64,000 nt of DNA from Frankia nepalensis (lineage in GTDB: Bacteria > Actinomycetota > Actinomycetes > Frankiales > Frankiaceae), in contig NZ_JADWYU010000199.1 of assembly GCF_016786325.1 (NCBI RefSeq), positions 1-64,000 on the forward strand, written 5' to 3'. This document shows positions 1 to 8,389 of this stretch, piece after piece. Numbering within the stretch: position 1 is the stretch's first letter; each line of letters begins with the position of its first letter. A model generated the notes under the pieces. It did not search any database. It saw only the letters and a list, made by a program, of their open reading frames with translations, and had not been told where the DNA came from. A program made the translations under genes and the position numbers.

Positions 1-42
1 ACCCCCGCCGAACGCCTCCGTGATCTACTAGCAGCCACATAG
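1..42 (+). CDS. C-terminal tail of a gene cut by the window edge
   Basis: One plus-strand frame reads PAERLRDLLAAT and stops at TAG (40-42). The codons are GC-biased at third positions like real genes here. Only about 13 residues are visible, so no family can be named; it may equally be chance. Confidence 0.25.
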   Translation, partial: TPAERLRDLLAAT

Positions 43-80
43 ACCACCAGGTGTTGCGAGCACCCCTGGAAACCGCCGGC

Positions 81-120
81 CTGTTCACAACCCCCAGAGG
101 GCAGAAACGGCGATCATGCC
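81..120 (+). repeat. half copy of an intergenic hairpin repeat
   Basis: Contains GGGCAGAAACGGCGATCATG (99-118), preceded by a CTGTTCAC-aacccccaga flank. The same core and flank recur at 45900-45936, and the core recurs at 10244-10263. At this locus I do not find the left arm that makes the other two copies hairpins, so this is a half element. It lies outside any gene. Confidence 0.75.
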
Positions 121-201
121 CGGCTTCGAGGCAGGGCCAACCCCGGCGGAGCCGTTGGGCGGGACCGGCTGTGAAGTACGGTTCGGCGGTCGCGGGGCGG
201 T

Positions 202-714
202 TCAGGCCGGGGTCAGCAGGCAGGTGCAGGTGCCGTGGGCGACGAGCTTGCCGTCCGCCGAGGTCACGGTGCTCTCGGCGGTCGCCGTGCGGCGGCCGAC
301 GTGGACGGTCCTCGCCTCGCAGGTCAGCCTGTCCGCGGTGAGACCCACCGGGCGGACGAAATTGACCTTGAGTTCCAGGGTCGTGTAGAACGTGTCGCCC
401 GGGAGCGTCGTGAATACGGCGCTGCCCATCGCGGTGTCCATCAGGGTCGCGATCACCCCGCCGTGCACGATGAACATGGCATTGGCGGCGGCCGGCGAGG
501 GCCGCATGGTCCAGACGGACCGGCCGACCTCCAGGTGCTCGAGCAGGATGCCGAGCGAGCTGCCGACGCCGATGCCGTCGGCCAGGCCCTGCTCCAACAG
601 CGCCCGCAGGTCGGCGATCCGCTGGTCCACCCCGGTCGTCTGGTCCACCTGGGTCGTCGGGCGGGCGCTGGCCTGGCCGGCGCCGTTCTGCTCGGCGATG
701 CTGTCCTGGCGCAC
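202..714 (-). CDS. PaaI-family hotdog thioesterase
   Basis: Protein of 170 aa with a single hotdog domain. The active-site segment HGGVIATLMDTAMG (about residues 84-97) is the PaaI signature, with the Asp of the LMDTA helix as the usual catalytic residue. The family hydrolyses acyl-CoA or acyl-ACP thioesters. Start is GTG at 714 with AAGGGG upstream. It is the last gene of the minus-strand lipid cluster, 158 bp after the SDR, and is one of two hotdog proteins there (the other at 3791-4411). A role in releasing or editing the cluster's acyl product is inferred. The N-terminal 30 residues are Gln/Thr-rich and probably disordered. Confidence 0.85.
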   Translation of the reverse strand: MRQDSIAEQNGAGQASARPTTQVDQTTGVDQRIADLRALLEQGLADGIGVGSSLGILLEHLEVGRSVWTMRPSPAAANAMFIVHGGVIATLMDTAMGSAVFTTLPGDTFYTTLELKVNFVRPVGLTADRLTCEARTVHVGRRTATAESTVTSADGKLVAHGTCTCLLTPA

Positions 715-819
715 GAGGGCACCCCTTCCTGGCGGCGGTGGGTCGGATCGTGGTCGTCGAGGCCCACGCCCGGCACGCCAGCACGCCGGCGGACCGGCGC
801 GGGTTCGGTCAGGCGGGCG

Positions 820-886
820 GGGACTCAGGTGGGCCAGGACCCAGCTGGGCGTGGAGTCAGCTGGGTAGGGACTCAGCCGGGCAGGG
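820..886. repeat. degenerate 16-bp tandem repeat, about four units
   Basis: Units near GGACTCAGCTGGGCAG begin at about 821, 837, 853 and 869, each with a few changes. The array fills part of the gap between the thioesterase and the SDR and runs a few bases into the SDR stop region. It looks like slippage-generated DNA; no function is evident. Confidence 0.6.
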
Positions 887-1739
887 ACGCGAACGCCTCC
901 GCCAGCAGGCGCCGCTCTTCCGCCGCGACCGAGACCGGACGGCCGGCCGCGATCCCGCCGTCGACCCCGATGTCCTGGCCGGTGACGAAAGAGGAGGCGT
1001 CCGAGGCGAGCCAGAGCGCCGCGGCGGCCACGTCCTCGACCCGGCCCACCCGCCTGATCGACTGGTGGTTTTCCAGAGCCTGGAGGAACAGCGGTTCCAG
1101 GGCGGGAGCGGTCCGGTCGGCCCGTTCGGCGTCCACGCCGGCGTTCTTGGCGAAGATCCCGGTCGGGATCGGCCCGGGCGAGATGCTGTTGACCCGGATC
1201 CCGCGCGTGCCCAGCTCGACCGCCGCCGAGCGGGTCAGCTGGAGCACCCCGGCCTTGGCCGTCGAGTAGCTGACGTCCGACCAGCCGGCCCGGTGCCCGC
1301 CGATGCTGGACATGTTGATGATGCTGCCGGCCCCCCGCGGGATCATGGCCCGGGCCGCGTACTTGATGCCGAGCAGCATCCCCCCGGCGTGGACGGCCAG
1401 CGTGTCGAGGAACGCCGCCAGGTCGGCCTCGGGCAGCGGCAGCGGCCTGCTCACGCCCAGGCCGGCGTTGTTGACCAGCGCGTCGAGGCGGCCGAACTCG
1501 TCGGTGGCCGTGGCGATCAACGCCTCGACCTCGCTCTCGACGCGGACGTCCGCCGGGACGAACCGGGCCCGCGGGCCGAGCTCGGCGGCGAACGCCTCGC
1601 CGACGTCCTTGCGCCGCCCGCCGATGATCACCGAGGCGCCGGCCGCGACGAACATCGCCGCCGTCGCGGCCCCGATCCCGCTGGTGGCGCCGGTGATCAC
1701 CGCCACCTTGCCCGCGAGGGCGCCCTCCAGAACGTTCAT
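873..1739 (-). CDS. short-chain dehydrogenase/reductase (SDR)
   Basis: Protein of 288 aa, classical SDR. The Rossmann glycine motif TGATSGIG lies near residues 17-24, NNAG near 89-92, and the catalytic Ser-Tyr-Lys as SSIGG and YSTAK (Tyr about 157, Lys about 161). It ends with the usual DGG before a short tail. Such enzymes oxidise or reduce a hydroxyl/keto group with NAD(P)(H). ATG at 1739 has GAGGGG upstream. It sits 13 bp after the di-iron gene in the lipid cluster, so a role on a beta-hydroxy/keto acyl or hydroxylated intermediate is likely, though the substrate is unknown. Confidence 0.9.
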   Translation of the reverse strand: MNVLEGALAGKVAVITGATSGIGAATAAMFVAAGASVIIGGRRKDVGEAFAAELGPRARFVPADVRVESEVEALIATATDEFGRLDALVNNAGLGVSRPLPLPEADLAAFLDTLAVHAGGMLLGIKYAARAMIPRGAGSIINMSSIGGHRAGWSDVSYSTAKAGVLQLTRSAAVELGTRGIRVNSISPGPIPTGIFAKNAGVDAERADRTAPALEPLFLQALENHQSIRRVGRVEDVAAAALWLASDASSFVTGQDIGVDGGIAAGRPVSVAAEERRLLAEAFASLPG

Positions 1740-1752
1740 CTTTGCCCCTCGC

Positions 1753-2652
1753 CTACGACGCCTGGCTGGCCGCGGGCGTGCGGCACGCGGCGACGAACCT
1801 GGTCAGCTCGTCGACCCGGTCGGTGCGGGCGTCCACCGCGCGGTTCACCACCCGGATGAGGTGCTCGTAGGCGTCGGTGTGGTCGTAGTGGGCGGCGTCG
1901 GCGATCTTCAGCGCCCAGCGCCAGTAGCCGCGCATCGTGTCGGCCAGCGGCATCCGGAAGCCCGCGACGACGTCGCGGATCGGTTCGACCACGCGGTCGC
2001 CGTGGCGGCGCAGGCTGCGTTCGACCAGGTCGGCGAAGAACGTGAAGTGCCGGGCCTCGTCCCGGCTCAGCCGGCCCAGCACCTCCACGAGCACCGGCTC
2101 GTCGACGACGGCCCGCAGCTGCTGGTAGTAGATCTGGGTCGCCTTCTCCTGGACGAGCGCGTAGGCGAACAGCGAGACCGCGTGCTCGTGGGGCAGCGTG
2201 AACGGCTTGCGCCCCTCCCGGCCCAGCTCGGCCCGCAGTCGGGCGGACTCGGACAGGCCGGCCGCGACCTGGTAGGAGAACAGGGCCCTGGCGTGGGTGT
2301 CCTCCTCCTCGGCCCAGCGCACCGTGAAGTGGTACAGCTCGCGGTTGTGGACGAAGGTGTCGAGGTCCACCGACTCGTCGAGCGGGAACCGTCGGCTGTA
2401 GAGCCCGAAGTACCCGGGCAGGTGGTCCTCGATGTAGGTGATGAAGGCGACCGCCGAGCGCTGGCCCTCGGTGAGCCGGTCGGCGTCGGCGGCCGCCCAG
2501 TCGAAGGCCGTCTCGACGTCCCAGCGCCGCCCGGCCGGCGACGAGCGCAGGAACGTCCCGACGGCGTCCGCGACGTCGCCGGGCGGCAGCAGCGGCCCGG
2601 CGGCCTGGCCCACCGGTTCCGCCGCCGCCCGTTGGGTGCTGTCCGTTCTCAT
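1753..2652 (-). CDS. acyl-ACP desaturase-like di-iron protein (first copy)
   Basis: Protein of 299 aa, all helical, in the ferritin-like fatty-acid desaturase 2 group. Four ligand elements can be seen in order: a Glu in ITYIEDHLP, EEDTH (ExxH), a Glu in QEKATQIYY, and DEARH (ExxH), which gives the full Glu/ExxH/Glu/ExxH set. The family uses a mu-oxo di-iron centre and O2 to desaturate or hydroxylate acyl-ACP. ATG at 2652 follows GGGAGG. It is distinct in sequence from the second di-iron protein at 4408-5193. With an ACP and an acyl-AMP ligase in the same run, an ACP-bound fatty acid is the likely substrate. Confidence 0.85.
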   Translation of the reverse strand: MRTDSTQRAAAEPVGQAAGPLLPPGDVADAVGTFLRSSPAGRRWDVETAFDWAAADADRLTEGQRSAVAFITYIEDHLPGYFGLYSRRFPLDESVDLDTFVHNRELYHFTVRWAEEEDTHARALFSYQVAAGLSESARLRAELGREGRKPFTLPHEHAVSLFAYALVQEKATQIYYQQLRAVVDEPVLVEVLGRLSRDEARHFTFFADLVERSLRRHGDRVVEPIRDVVAGFRMPLADTMRGYWRWALKIADAAHYDHTDAYEHLIRVVNRAVDARTDRVDELTRFVAACRTPAASQAS

Positions 2653-2689
2653 CGCTGAGCCTCCCGGAGGGGCGTTCGGGTCGGCGGCC

Positions 2690-3547
2690 TCACCGGGACC
2701 GCTGGCAGACGAGCGCGTAGTGCTTGGTCGTGTAGCCCCAGCCGGCGTTGGCGACCTCGAGGTACCGGCGCAGGGTCGCGGCCATCCCCGGCGCGATCCG
2801 GTCGATGCTTTCGGCGTTGGCGTCGACGTTGACGATCCAGTCGTCGATCGTCTGCCGGTAGTCGTCGGTCAGGTCGTCCACGCTGATGACGGAGAACCCG
2901 GCGTCCTCGGCCGCGCGCACGAGGTCGGACAGCGGGCGCATGTCGCCCCAGCCGAAGATCGACTGGCGGACGAACTCGGTTCCGCTCCGGCGGTCGAACT
3001 CGTCGCGGGCCGCCGCGTTGCGAAAGCAGCTCTCGGAGACGTAGTACCGGCCGCCCCGGCGCAGCAGGGACCGGGCCCGGCGCATCACGTGCCCGAGGTC
3101 GGGCATGTGGACGATCGAGCCCAGCATCGTCACCGCGTCGAACGGGCCGTCGGGGAGCGCGGCGTGCTCGAAGTGGCCCTGGACGGTGCTGACCCGGTCG
3201 GCCACGCCCAGCTCGGCGGCCCGGCCGGCGATGTAGGCGTGCTGGTTGCCGGCGGGGCTGATCCCGACGACCCGCGCGGAGTACTCCTGGGCCATGAAGA
3301 GGATGAGCGCGCCCCAGCCGCAGCCGACGTCGAGCAGGCGGTCACCCGCGCGCAGGCCCAGCCGGTCGGCCACGAAGTGCAGCTTCGCGGTCTGGGCCTG
3401 GGCCAGGGTCAGGCCGGGCTCGCGGTAGTAGCCCGACGAGTACTTGCGCCTCGGGTCGAGGAACAGCCCGAAGATCCGCGGGTCGAGGTCGTAGTGCTGG
3501 TTGGTCTGCGCGGTCTCGGGCGCCGCGCTGTCGACGACGGCGCTCAC
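2690..3547 (-). CDS. cyclopropane-fatty-acid-synthase-like SAM methyltransferase
   Basis: Protein of 285 aa, class I methyltransferase. Motif I LLDVGCGWGALI (about residues 70-81) is the SAM site typical of the CFA synthase/mycolic acid methyltransferase group, and the upstream segment (YDLDPRIFGLFLDP, SSGYY) also matches that group. A MLGSIVHM segment and a C-terminal YYVSESCF segment follow. The family methylates or cyclopropanates double bonds of lipids. GTG at 3547 overlaps the ACP stop (GTGA), so translation is coupled to the ACP. Acting on a double bond made by the neighbouring di-iron enzymes is a reasonable inference; small-molecule methylation is the alternative. Confidence 0.88.
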   Translation of the reverse strand: MSAVVDSAAPETAQTNQHYDLDPRIFGLFLDPRRKYSSGYYREPGLTLAQAQTAKLHFVADRLGLRAGDRLLDVGCGWGALILFMAQEYSARVVGISPAGNQHAYIAGRAAELGVADRVSTVQGHFEHAALPDGPFDAVTMLGSIVHMPDLGHVMRRARSLLRRGGRYYVSESCFRNAAARDEFDRRSGTEFVRQSIFGWGDMRPLSDLVRAAEDAGFSVISVDDLTDDYRQTIDDWIVNVDANAESIDRIAPGMAATLRRYLEVANAGWGYTTKHYALVCQRSR

Positions 3548-3807
3548 ACCGCCGCCGTCTCGGTGAGGGCCTGCTTCAGGACCTCGGCGACCTCGCGGAT
3601 CGTCGAGGCGCCGAAGACCTCCTCGTCCTCGAGCTCGACGTCGTGGGAGCGCTCGATGCGGGCGACCACCCGCAGCACCTTCACCGAGTCGGCGCCCTCC
3701 ACCGCGCGCAGGTCGGCGTCCGGCGACACCGCGTCGGGGGAGAGGCCGAGCTCCTCCGCCACGATCCCGGTGATCTCGCTGATGAGCTCGTCAGTCGACA
3801 CTGACAT
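3544..3807 (-). CDS. free-standing acyl carrier protein
   Basis: Protein of 87 aa. The phosphopantetheine motif reads GADSVKVL (Ser about residue 41), a variant of GxDSL, with the expected four-helix spacing and an acidic second helix (LEDEEVF). ATG at 3807 follows GGAGGAAC. The start overlaps the thioesterase upstream by 17 bp and the stop overlaps the methyltransferase start, so the three are translated together. It probably receives the fatty acid activated by the acyl-AMP ligase at 5236-6918. Confidence 0.93.
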   Translation of the reverse strand: MSVSTDELISEITGIVAEELGLSPDAVSPDADLRAVEGADSVKVLRVVARIERSHDVELEDEEVFGASTIREVAEVLKQALTETAAV

Positions 3808-4411
3808 GGGGTTCCTCCGAAAGGGTGCCGGGGCTGGTGGCGGTAGTGGCGGTTCTCGCGGCGAGCGCCCGGCGCAGCCGGTCGATCTCCGACGTGTCGA
3901 GCGACATGCGGGCGTGGGCCGCGTCGAGCGAGACGGTCTGGTAGCTGGCGGTGGCCGTGGCGACCAGGGCGCCGCCGTCCTCGCGGATCTCGGCCTCGGT
4001 GTGGACGAGCTGGCCCCCGCCGTCGCGGACCTTCGCGACGCAGTCGTAGCCGCCCCCGACGATCACGGGCAGGACGTAGCGCAGCCGCATCCCCGTGGTG
4101 AACGGGATCAGGCCGGTCCGCAGGACGACCAGGTTTCCCATGATCTCGTCGGCGATCACCCCGAGCAGCCCGCCGTGGACCACCCCCGGGTAGGACTCGT
4201 GCGCGCGGCCCAGGGAAAAGGCCGTGCGCAGGCCGTCGCCGTGGTGGGTGAACCGCAGCTGGATGCCGTGCGGGTTGTGCGGCGAGCAGCCGAAGCACCG
4301 GTAGTCCTCCAGGACGTACCAGGGCAGGCCGATGTGATCTTCGACGGTTTGGTCCTGGGCGGCGGGGTTCTCGATGACGTGGTGCTTGACGAGGTGGTCC
4401 TCGACCGTCAT
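3791..4411 (-). CDS. PaaI-type hotdog thioesterase (second copy)
   Basis: Protein of 206 aa. A CFGCSPHNPHGIQLRF segment (about residues 39-54) precedes the hotdog core, whose helix reads HGGLLGVIADEIMG (about 79-92). This is the layout of PaaI/YbgC-like thioesterases that start with a CFxCxxxNPxGL element. The start ATG at 4411 overlaps the stop of the di-iron gene (ATGA), and the frame is open much further upstream, but only as an antisense-type extension. It is expected to hydrolyse an acyl thioester, probably on the neighbouring ACP. Confidence 0.85.
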   Translation of the reverse strand: MTVEDHLVKHHVIENPAAQDQTVEDHIGLPWYVLEDYRCFGCSPHNPHGIQLRFTHHGDGLRTAFSLGRAHESYPGVVHGGLLGVIADEIMGNLVVLRTGLIPFTTGMRLRYVLPVIVGGGYDCVAKVRDGGGQLVHTEAEIREDGGALVATATASYQTVSLDAAHARMSLDTSEIDRLRRALAARTATTATSPGTLSEEPHVSVD

Positions 4412-5193
4412 GCGAGCGCTTCCGCGAGCCGCCGGCGGACGCGGGCGTTGGAGCTGACGTCCATGCCGGTCAGGGCGGAGAACGCCCGGCGGATGTTGTC
4501 CTGGAGCTTCTCCAGCTCGCCGGTGCCGGCGACCTTCTCCAGGAACATCTCGAAGGCGGTGTCGATGGTCTCGTGGTCGCGCAGGGCGACCAGCTCGCTC
4601 TTGAACACGCCGACCGGGTGCTTGATCCGCTGTTCGCTGGTGTAGACGTGCAGCGTCTCCAGCACCGAGGGCAGCTCCTCGGGGTGCTGCTCCAGCCGTC
4701 GGCGGGCGAAGTGCAGGAACTCCCGTGCGTGCCCCGCCTCGTCCCGGCTGGCGTCGGTCATGATGCCGCGCAGCACCGGCTCCTCGACCCAGGCCGCGAC
4801 CGCGCGGTAGACGTGGTTCACCGTGAGCTCGGAGATGATGTTCGTCGCGAGCGTGGCGCACGGCGTGGTGCCCGGGGCGTACGGCGCGCGCATCGCCTCC
4901 ACCGCCGTGGTCCTGACCTGCTCGCCGACCGCGTCGAGCCAGGTCCGGAACGCGAAGTGGTGCTGGAGCTCCTCGTAGCCCCAGATCGCCACGAACGCCG
5001 AGAAGTCGTAGTCGTCGAACTCGTTGAGGAAGCCGTGCTGGGCGGCGATCGAGTTGGCCTCGCCCATGACGGCGCTCTTGGCCATGGTGACGTACTCGGG
5101 CCGGACGAGGTCCTTGCGCACCGAGTCCCACGGCACGTCGCTCAGCCGCCAGTGCTTGCGCTCGTAGTGGTGGAAGACGTCCAGGCTGTGCAT
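4408..5193 (-). CDS. ferritin-like di-iron acyl-ACP desaturase-type protein (second copy)
   Basis: Protein of 261 aa, helical. Ligand elements in order are a Glu in MGEANS, EELQH (ExxH), a Glu in ISELTVNH, and DEAGH (ExxH), a complete di-iron set. It is shorter than plant-type acyl-ACP desaturases (about 330 aa) and closer to the small actinobacterial ones. ATG at 5193 is preceded by AGGAGA. It lies 42 bp after the acyl-AMP ligase. It may desaturate, hydroxylate or otherwise oxidise the ACP-bound chain; two non-identical copies in one operon suggest two oxidation steps. Confidence 0.82.
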   Translation of the reverse strand: MHSLDVFHHYERKHWRLSDVPWDSVRKDLVRPEYVTMAKSAVMGEANSIAAQHGFLNEFDDYDFSAFVAIWGYEELQHHFAFRTWLDAVGEQVRTTAVEAMRAPYAPGTTPCATLATNIISELTVNHVYRAVAAWVEEPVLRGIMTDASRDEAGHAREFLHFARRRLEQHPEELPSVLETLHVYTSEQRIKHPVGVFKSELVALRDHETIDTAFEMFLEKVAGTGELEKLQDNIRRAFSALTGMDVSSNARVRRRLAEALA

Positions 5194-5235
5194 CGGGCGA
5201 TGTCTCCTGTCGATCGGGTCGGGTGGCGGGTGGGG

Positions 5236-6918
5236 TCAGGCGTCCAGTCGGGCCTCCCGGCCGAGCTCCCGGGCGGCCAGTCGCTGGAACTTCCCGCTCG
5301 ACGTGCGAGGCAGGTCGTCGGGAGCGACGAGGTGGACGGCCACCCGCGCCACGCCGAGCGCGCCCGACACGGCGGCGAGCAGGTCGGCGGCGAGGCGCGC
5401 CCGGTCGGCCGGGTCCGCCAGCGCGCTCTCGCCGACGATGGTGATGCGCTCGGCGCCGTCGGCGGCGGTGTCGGCGAACGCGACGCAACGCCGGCGGTGC
5501 AGGCCGGGAAAGTCCCGGATCACGCTCTCGGCGTCCTCCGGGTAGAAGTTCGCCCCGCGCACGATGATCATTTCCTTGCGGCGTCCGGTCACGTACAGCT
5601 CGCCCGCGTGCTGGAAGCCGAGGTCGCCGGTGCCGAGCCAGCCGTCCGCGTCGGGCACCGGCGCGGGCGGGGCGCCGGGGGAGGTGAGGTAGCCGGCGGT
5701 GATCGGATCGCCGGCGATCTCGATCTCGCCGACCGCCCGTTCGGCGGCCTGGCCGCCGCGCTCGTCGACGACCCGGACCCGCACCCCGGGGACCGGTCCG
5801 CCGAGCGACGGAAGCCCGCGTGCCCGCGGGTCGTCCCTGGCCACCTCGACCGCGACGGCGCCGGCGGCCAGCCGGTCGCGGTCCACCCACAGCGCCGTCG
5901 GAGCCCGGCCCAGGGGCGGGAAGGTGACCGCGAGCGTCGCCTCGGCCATGCCGTAGACGGGCAGCATCGCGCTCGGCGCGAAGCCGGCGGGGGCGAAGTG
6001 CTCGAGGAACTGCTCGAGGCCCGCCATCGGGATCGGCTCGGCCCCGTTGAGGGCGACCCGCCAGCGGCTCAGGTCGAACCGGCCCACCTCGGCGCGCGGG
6101 ACCGCCTCGGTCAGGGCCTCGTACCCGAAGCTTGGCGCCGGGGAGATCGTCCCGCCGCGGGCCGCGAGCTCGGCCAGCCAGCGGGCCGGGTCCTTCACGA
6201 ACGAGCCGGGTGACCACACCGTCATGGGGATCCCGGCGAACATGCCCGCGAGGGTGCCGAACAGGCCCATGTCGTGGAACATCGGCAGCCACAGGGCGCC
6301 GTGGTCCTCGCGCGGACGGATCTCGAGCCCCGTGGCGATCGCGGCCAGCCCGGCGAGGACGTTGCGATGGGTCAGCCGCACCCCCTTCGGGGCCGCCGTG
6401 CTGCCCGAGGTGAACTGGACGACCGCGAGATCGTCGGGCCCGGCGGCGGGCAGCCGCGCCGGGCCGGACGGGCCAGCGCCGTCCGCGAGGCTCCCGACCG
6501 GGATCAGCTCCACGTCGGGAAGCGCCCCGGCCAGCCGGCTCGCCATCCCGCCGAGGCCGCCGTCCACCAGGATTCGGCGGATGCCGGCGGCCGCGACGAT
6601 TCCGGACAGGCGGGCGGCGTAGCCGGACAGGTCGCGGGCCGAGGTCGGCAGCGGAAGGGGGCAGGCCGCCGCGCCCGCGCCCAGGGCCGCGAACAGCGCG
6701 ACCAGGAAGTCCGGGCCGTTGCGGCTGAGCACCCCGATCCGGTCGCCGCCCTCGACCCCGCGACCGGCCAGCGCGACGGCCGCGGCGCGGGCCGCCGCGT
6801 CCAGCTCGCGGACCGAGAGGTCCCGGCGGACGGAGGGGAACGACAGGGGGCACTCGGGATCGGCGGCGACGGCCGCCGCCAGGGCGTCGGTGAGGGTACC
6901 GACCCGACTGGCGAGCAT
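5236..6918 (-). CDS. fatty acyl-AMP ligase (FAAL)
   Basis: Protein of 560 aa, adenylate-forming family. The P-loop reads QFTSGSTAAPKGV, followed by LPMFHDMGL, PSFGYE, NGAEPI, YGMAEATLAVTFPP, TGDLGF and GRRKEMIIVRGANFYPED; the C-terminal catalytic Lys lies in PRTSSGKFQR. MFHDMGL and the RG-N-x-YPED block are typical of FAALs, which make acyl-AMP and pass the chain to an ACP instead of CoA. I chose ATG at 6918 because AAAGGAA lies 6-7 bases before it; an in-frame ATG at 6948 is less supported. The ACP at 3544-3807 is the likely partner. Confidence 0.9.
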   Translation of the reverse strand: MLASRVGTLTDALAAAVAADPECPLSFPSVRRDLSVRELDAAARAAAVALAGRGVEGGDRIGVLSRNGPDFLVALFAALGAGAAACPLPLPTSARDLSGYAARLSGIVAAAGIRRILVDGGLGGMASRLAGALPDVELIPVGSLADGAGPSGPARLPAAGPDDLAVVQFTSGSTAAPKGVRLTHRNVLAGLAAIATGLEIRPREDHGALWLPMFHDMGLFGTLAGMFAGIPMTVWSPGSFVKDPARWLAELAARGGTISPAPSFGYEALTEAVPRAEVGRFDLSRWRVALNGAEPIPMAGLEQFLEHFAPAGFAPSAMLPVYGMAEATLAVTFPPLGRAPTALWVDRDRLAAGAVAVEVARDDPRARGLPSLGGPVPGVRVRVVDERGGQAAERAVGEIEIAGDPITAGYLTSPGAPPAPVPDADGWLGTGDLGFQHAGELYVTGRRKEMIIVRGANFYPEDAESVIRDFPGLHRRRCVAFADTAADGAERITIVGESALADPADRARLAADLLAAVSGALGVARVAVHLVAPDDLPRTSSGKFQRLAARELGREARLDA

Positions 6919-7039
6919 GCGGGGTTCCTTTCTCGTGAGGACCGGCACGCGGATCTCATGCGGACCGGCACGCGACGGGCTCGGGGCGACGGGCGCGGCC
7001 GGCGCGGTGTGGGGCGCCGCCGGCCGCGCGGCCCGGGCG

Positions 7040-8338
7040 TCAGCCGGCGGTGCCTGGCGTGTTCACCAGCAGGGCCCGTGGGCCTCGCAACGCCGCGTTC
7101 GGCCGGTACTCGATGTCCTCGGTCACCAGCGACAGGTCCCCGCCGCGCCGCGCCAGGGCGCCGATGGCGGCCTCCGCCTGGATCCGGGCGAGCGGCGCGC
7201 CCAGGCAGTAGTGCGTCCCGAGCGCGAAGCCGAGGTGGCGGCGCGCCGGTGGGGACGCCGCGTACCGGGTGACGTCGAACCGGTCCGGGTCGGCGAAGGC
7301 CGTGGGGTCGCGATGCCCGGAGGCGCTGAGCACGACCACGCCGTCGCCGCGCCGGAACGGGCGCCCACAGACAGTCGTGTCGGCCAGCGCCACCCTGGTG
7401 ACGAACTGGGACGGCGGGTCGAAGCGGATCATCTCCTCGATCGCGGCCGGAAGAATCTCGGGCCGCTCCCGCAGCAGCGCCAGCTGGTCGGGGTGGCGCA
7501 GCAGCGCCAGCACCCCGTTCGCGATCAGGTTGGCCGTGGTGTCGAGCCCGGCCGCCAGCAGCAGCCCGCACAGCTCGATGACCTCCCGCTCGGTCAGGAC
7601 CTCCTGGTCGCGCTGGCTGGTGACCAGCCGGCTCAGCAGGTCGTCGCGCGGCAGGGCGCGCCGCGTCGCGGCCAGCTCGAACAGGTACCGGCCGAGGTCG
7701 CGGGCGGCGGCCGTGCGGACCACGATGTCCGCCGGCGTGAGCAGGTAGTCGGGGTCGGTGCCGCGGGCGATGCCCCCTATCCAGCTCACCAGGGACGGCC
7801 CGTCGGCGGTCGGGACGCCGAGCAGGCGGCACATGACGGCCAGGGAGAGCGGCCTGGCCAGGTCCTCCACGATGTCGAGGCCGCCGGCGGCGACCGCCTG
7901 GTCGAGCAGCCGGTCGACGACCAGGCGGACGAACGGCGCCTCGGCCAGGCTCGCCCGCGGGGTGAACGCCCTGCTGACCAGCCCGCGCAGCCGGGTGTGC
8001 TCGGGCGGGTCCATCCCCAGGAACGAGCCGCCGGGCACCTCGCCTGGGGCGACGCCCGGGCGGAACGGGTTCAGCCCCTCGGTGTATCCCCGCCCCCACT
8101 CGGCGCCCTGCAGGACGGCGGAGCAGCCCTCGTACGTGGTCGCCACCGTCACCCGGGCGGCGCCGAGGCGGACCGGGCAGAACGGCGCCGTCTCCCGCAG
8201 CACCCGGTACCGCGGATAGGGGTCGGGCCGGTGCTCCAGGTCGAAGGCGTCGAACTCCACGATGTTCTCGTCGAGGGCGACGTCTCCGTCGAGGGCGGCG
8301 CTGGCCCCGACGGGGACGTCGGTCTCGGTGCTCGTCAC
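7040..8338 (-). CDS. cytochrome P450 (first of a pair)
   Basis: Protein of 432 aa, bacterial class. The I-helix oxygen-binding motif is AAGLDTTANL, the K-helix ExxR is EMIR, and the heme loop is FALGTHYCLG (Cys about residue 379). GTG at 8338 follows GGAGA. It sits 51 bp after the second P450 and 121 bp before the acyl-AMP ligase, all in the same direction, so it is likely transcribed with the lipid cluster. It probably hydroxylates or epoxidises the acyl product; a ferredoxin gene is not seen nearby. Confidence 0.92.
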   Translation of the reverse strand: MTSTETDVPVGASAALDGDVALDENIVEFDAFDLEHRPDPYPRYRVLRETAPFCPVRLGAARVTVATTYEGCSAVLQGAEWGRGYTEGLNPFRPGVAPGEVPGGSFLGMDPPEHTRLRGLVSRAFTPRASLAEAPFVRLVVDRLLDQAVAAGGLDIVEDLARPLSLAVMCRLLGVPTADGPSLVSWIGGIARGTDPDYLLTPADIVVRTAAARDLGRYLFELAATRRALPRDDLLSRLVTSQRDQEVLTEREVIELCGLLLAAGLDTTANLIANGVLALLRHPDQLALLRERPEILPAAIEEMIRFDPPSQFVTRVALADTTVCGRPFRRGDGVVVLSASGHRDPTAFADPDRFDVTRYAASPPARRHLGFALGTHYCLGAPLARIQAEAAIGALARRGGDLSLVTEDIEYRPNAALRGPRALLVNTPGTAG

Positions 8339-8389
8339 CGCGTGTCTCCTTCTGCTGGTGGCGCTGCTGGCGGCGTGCCGACGCGGTGG

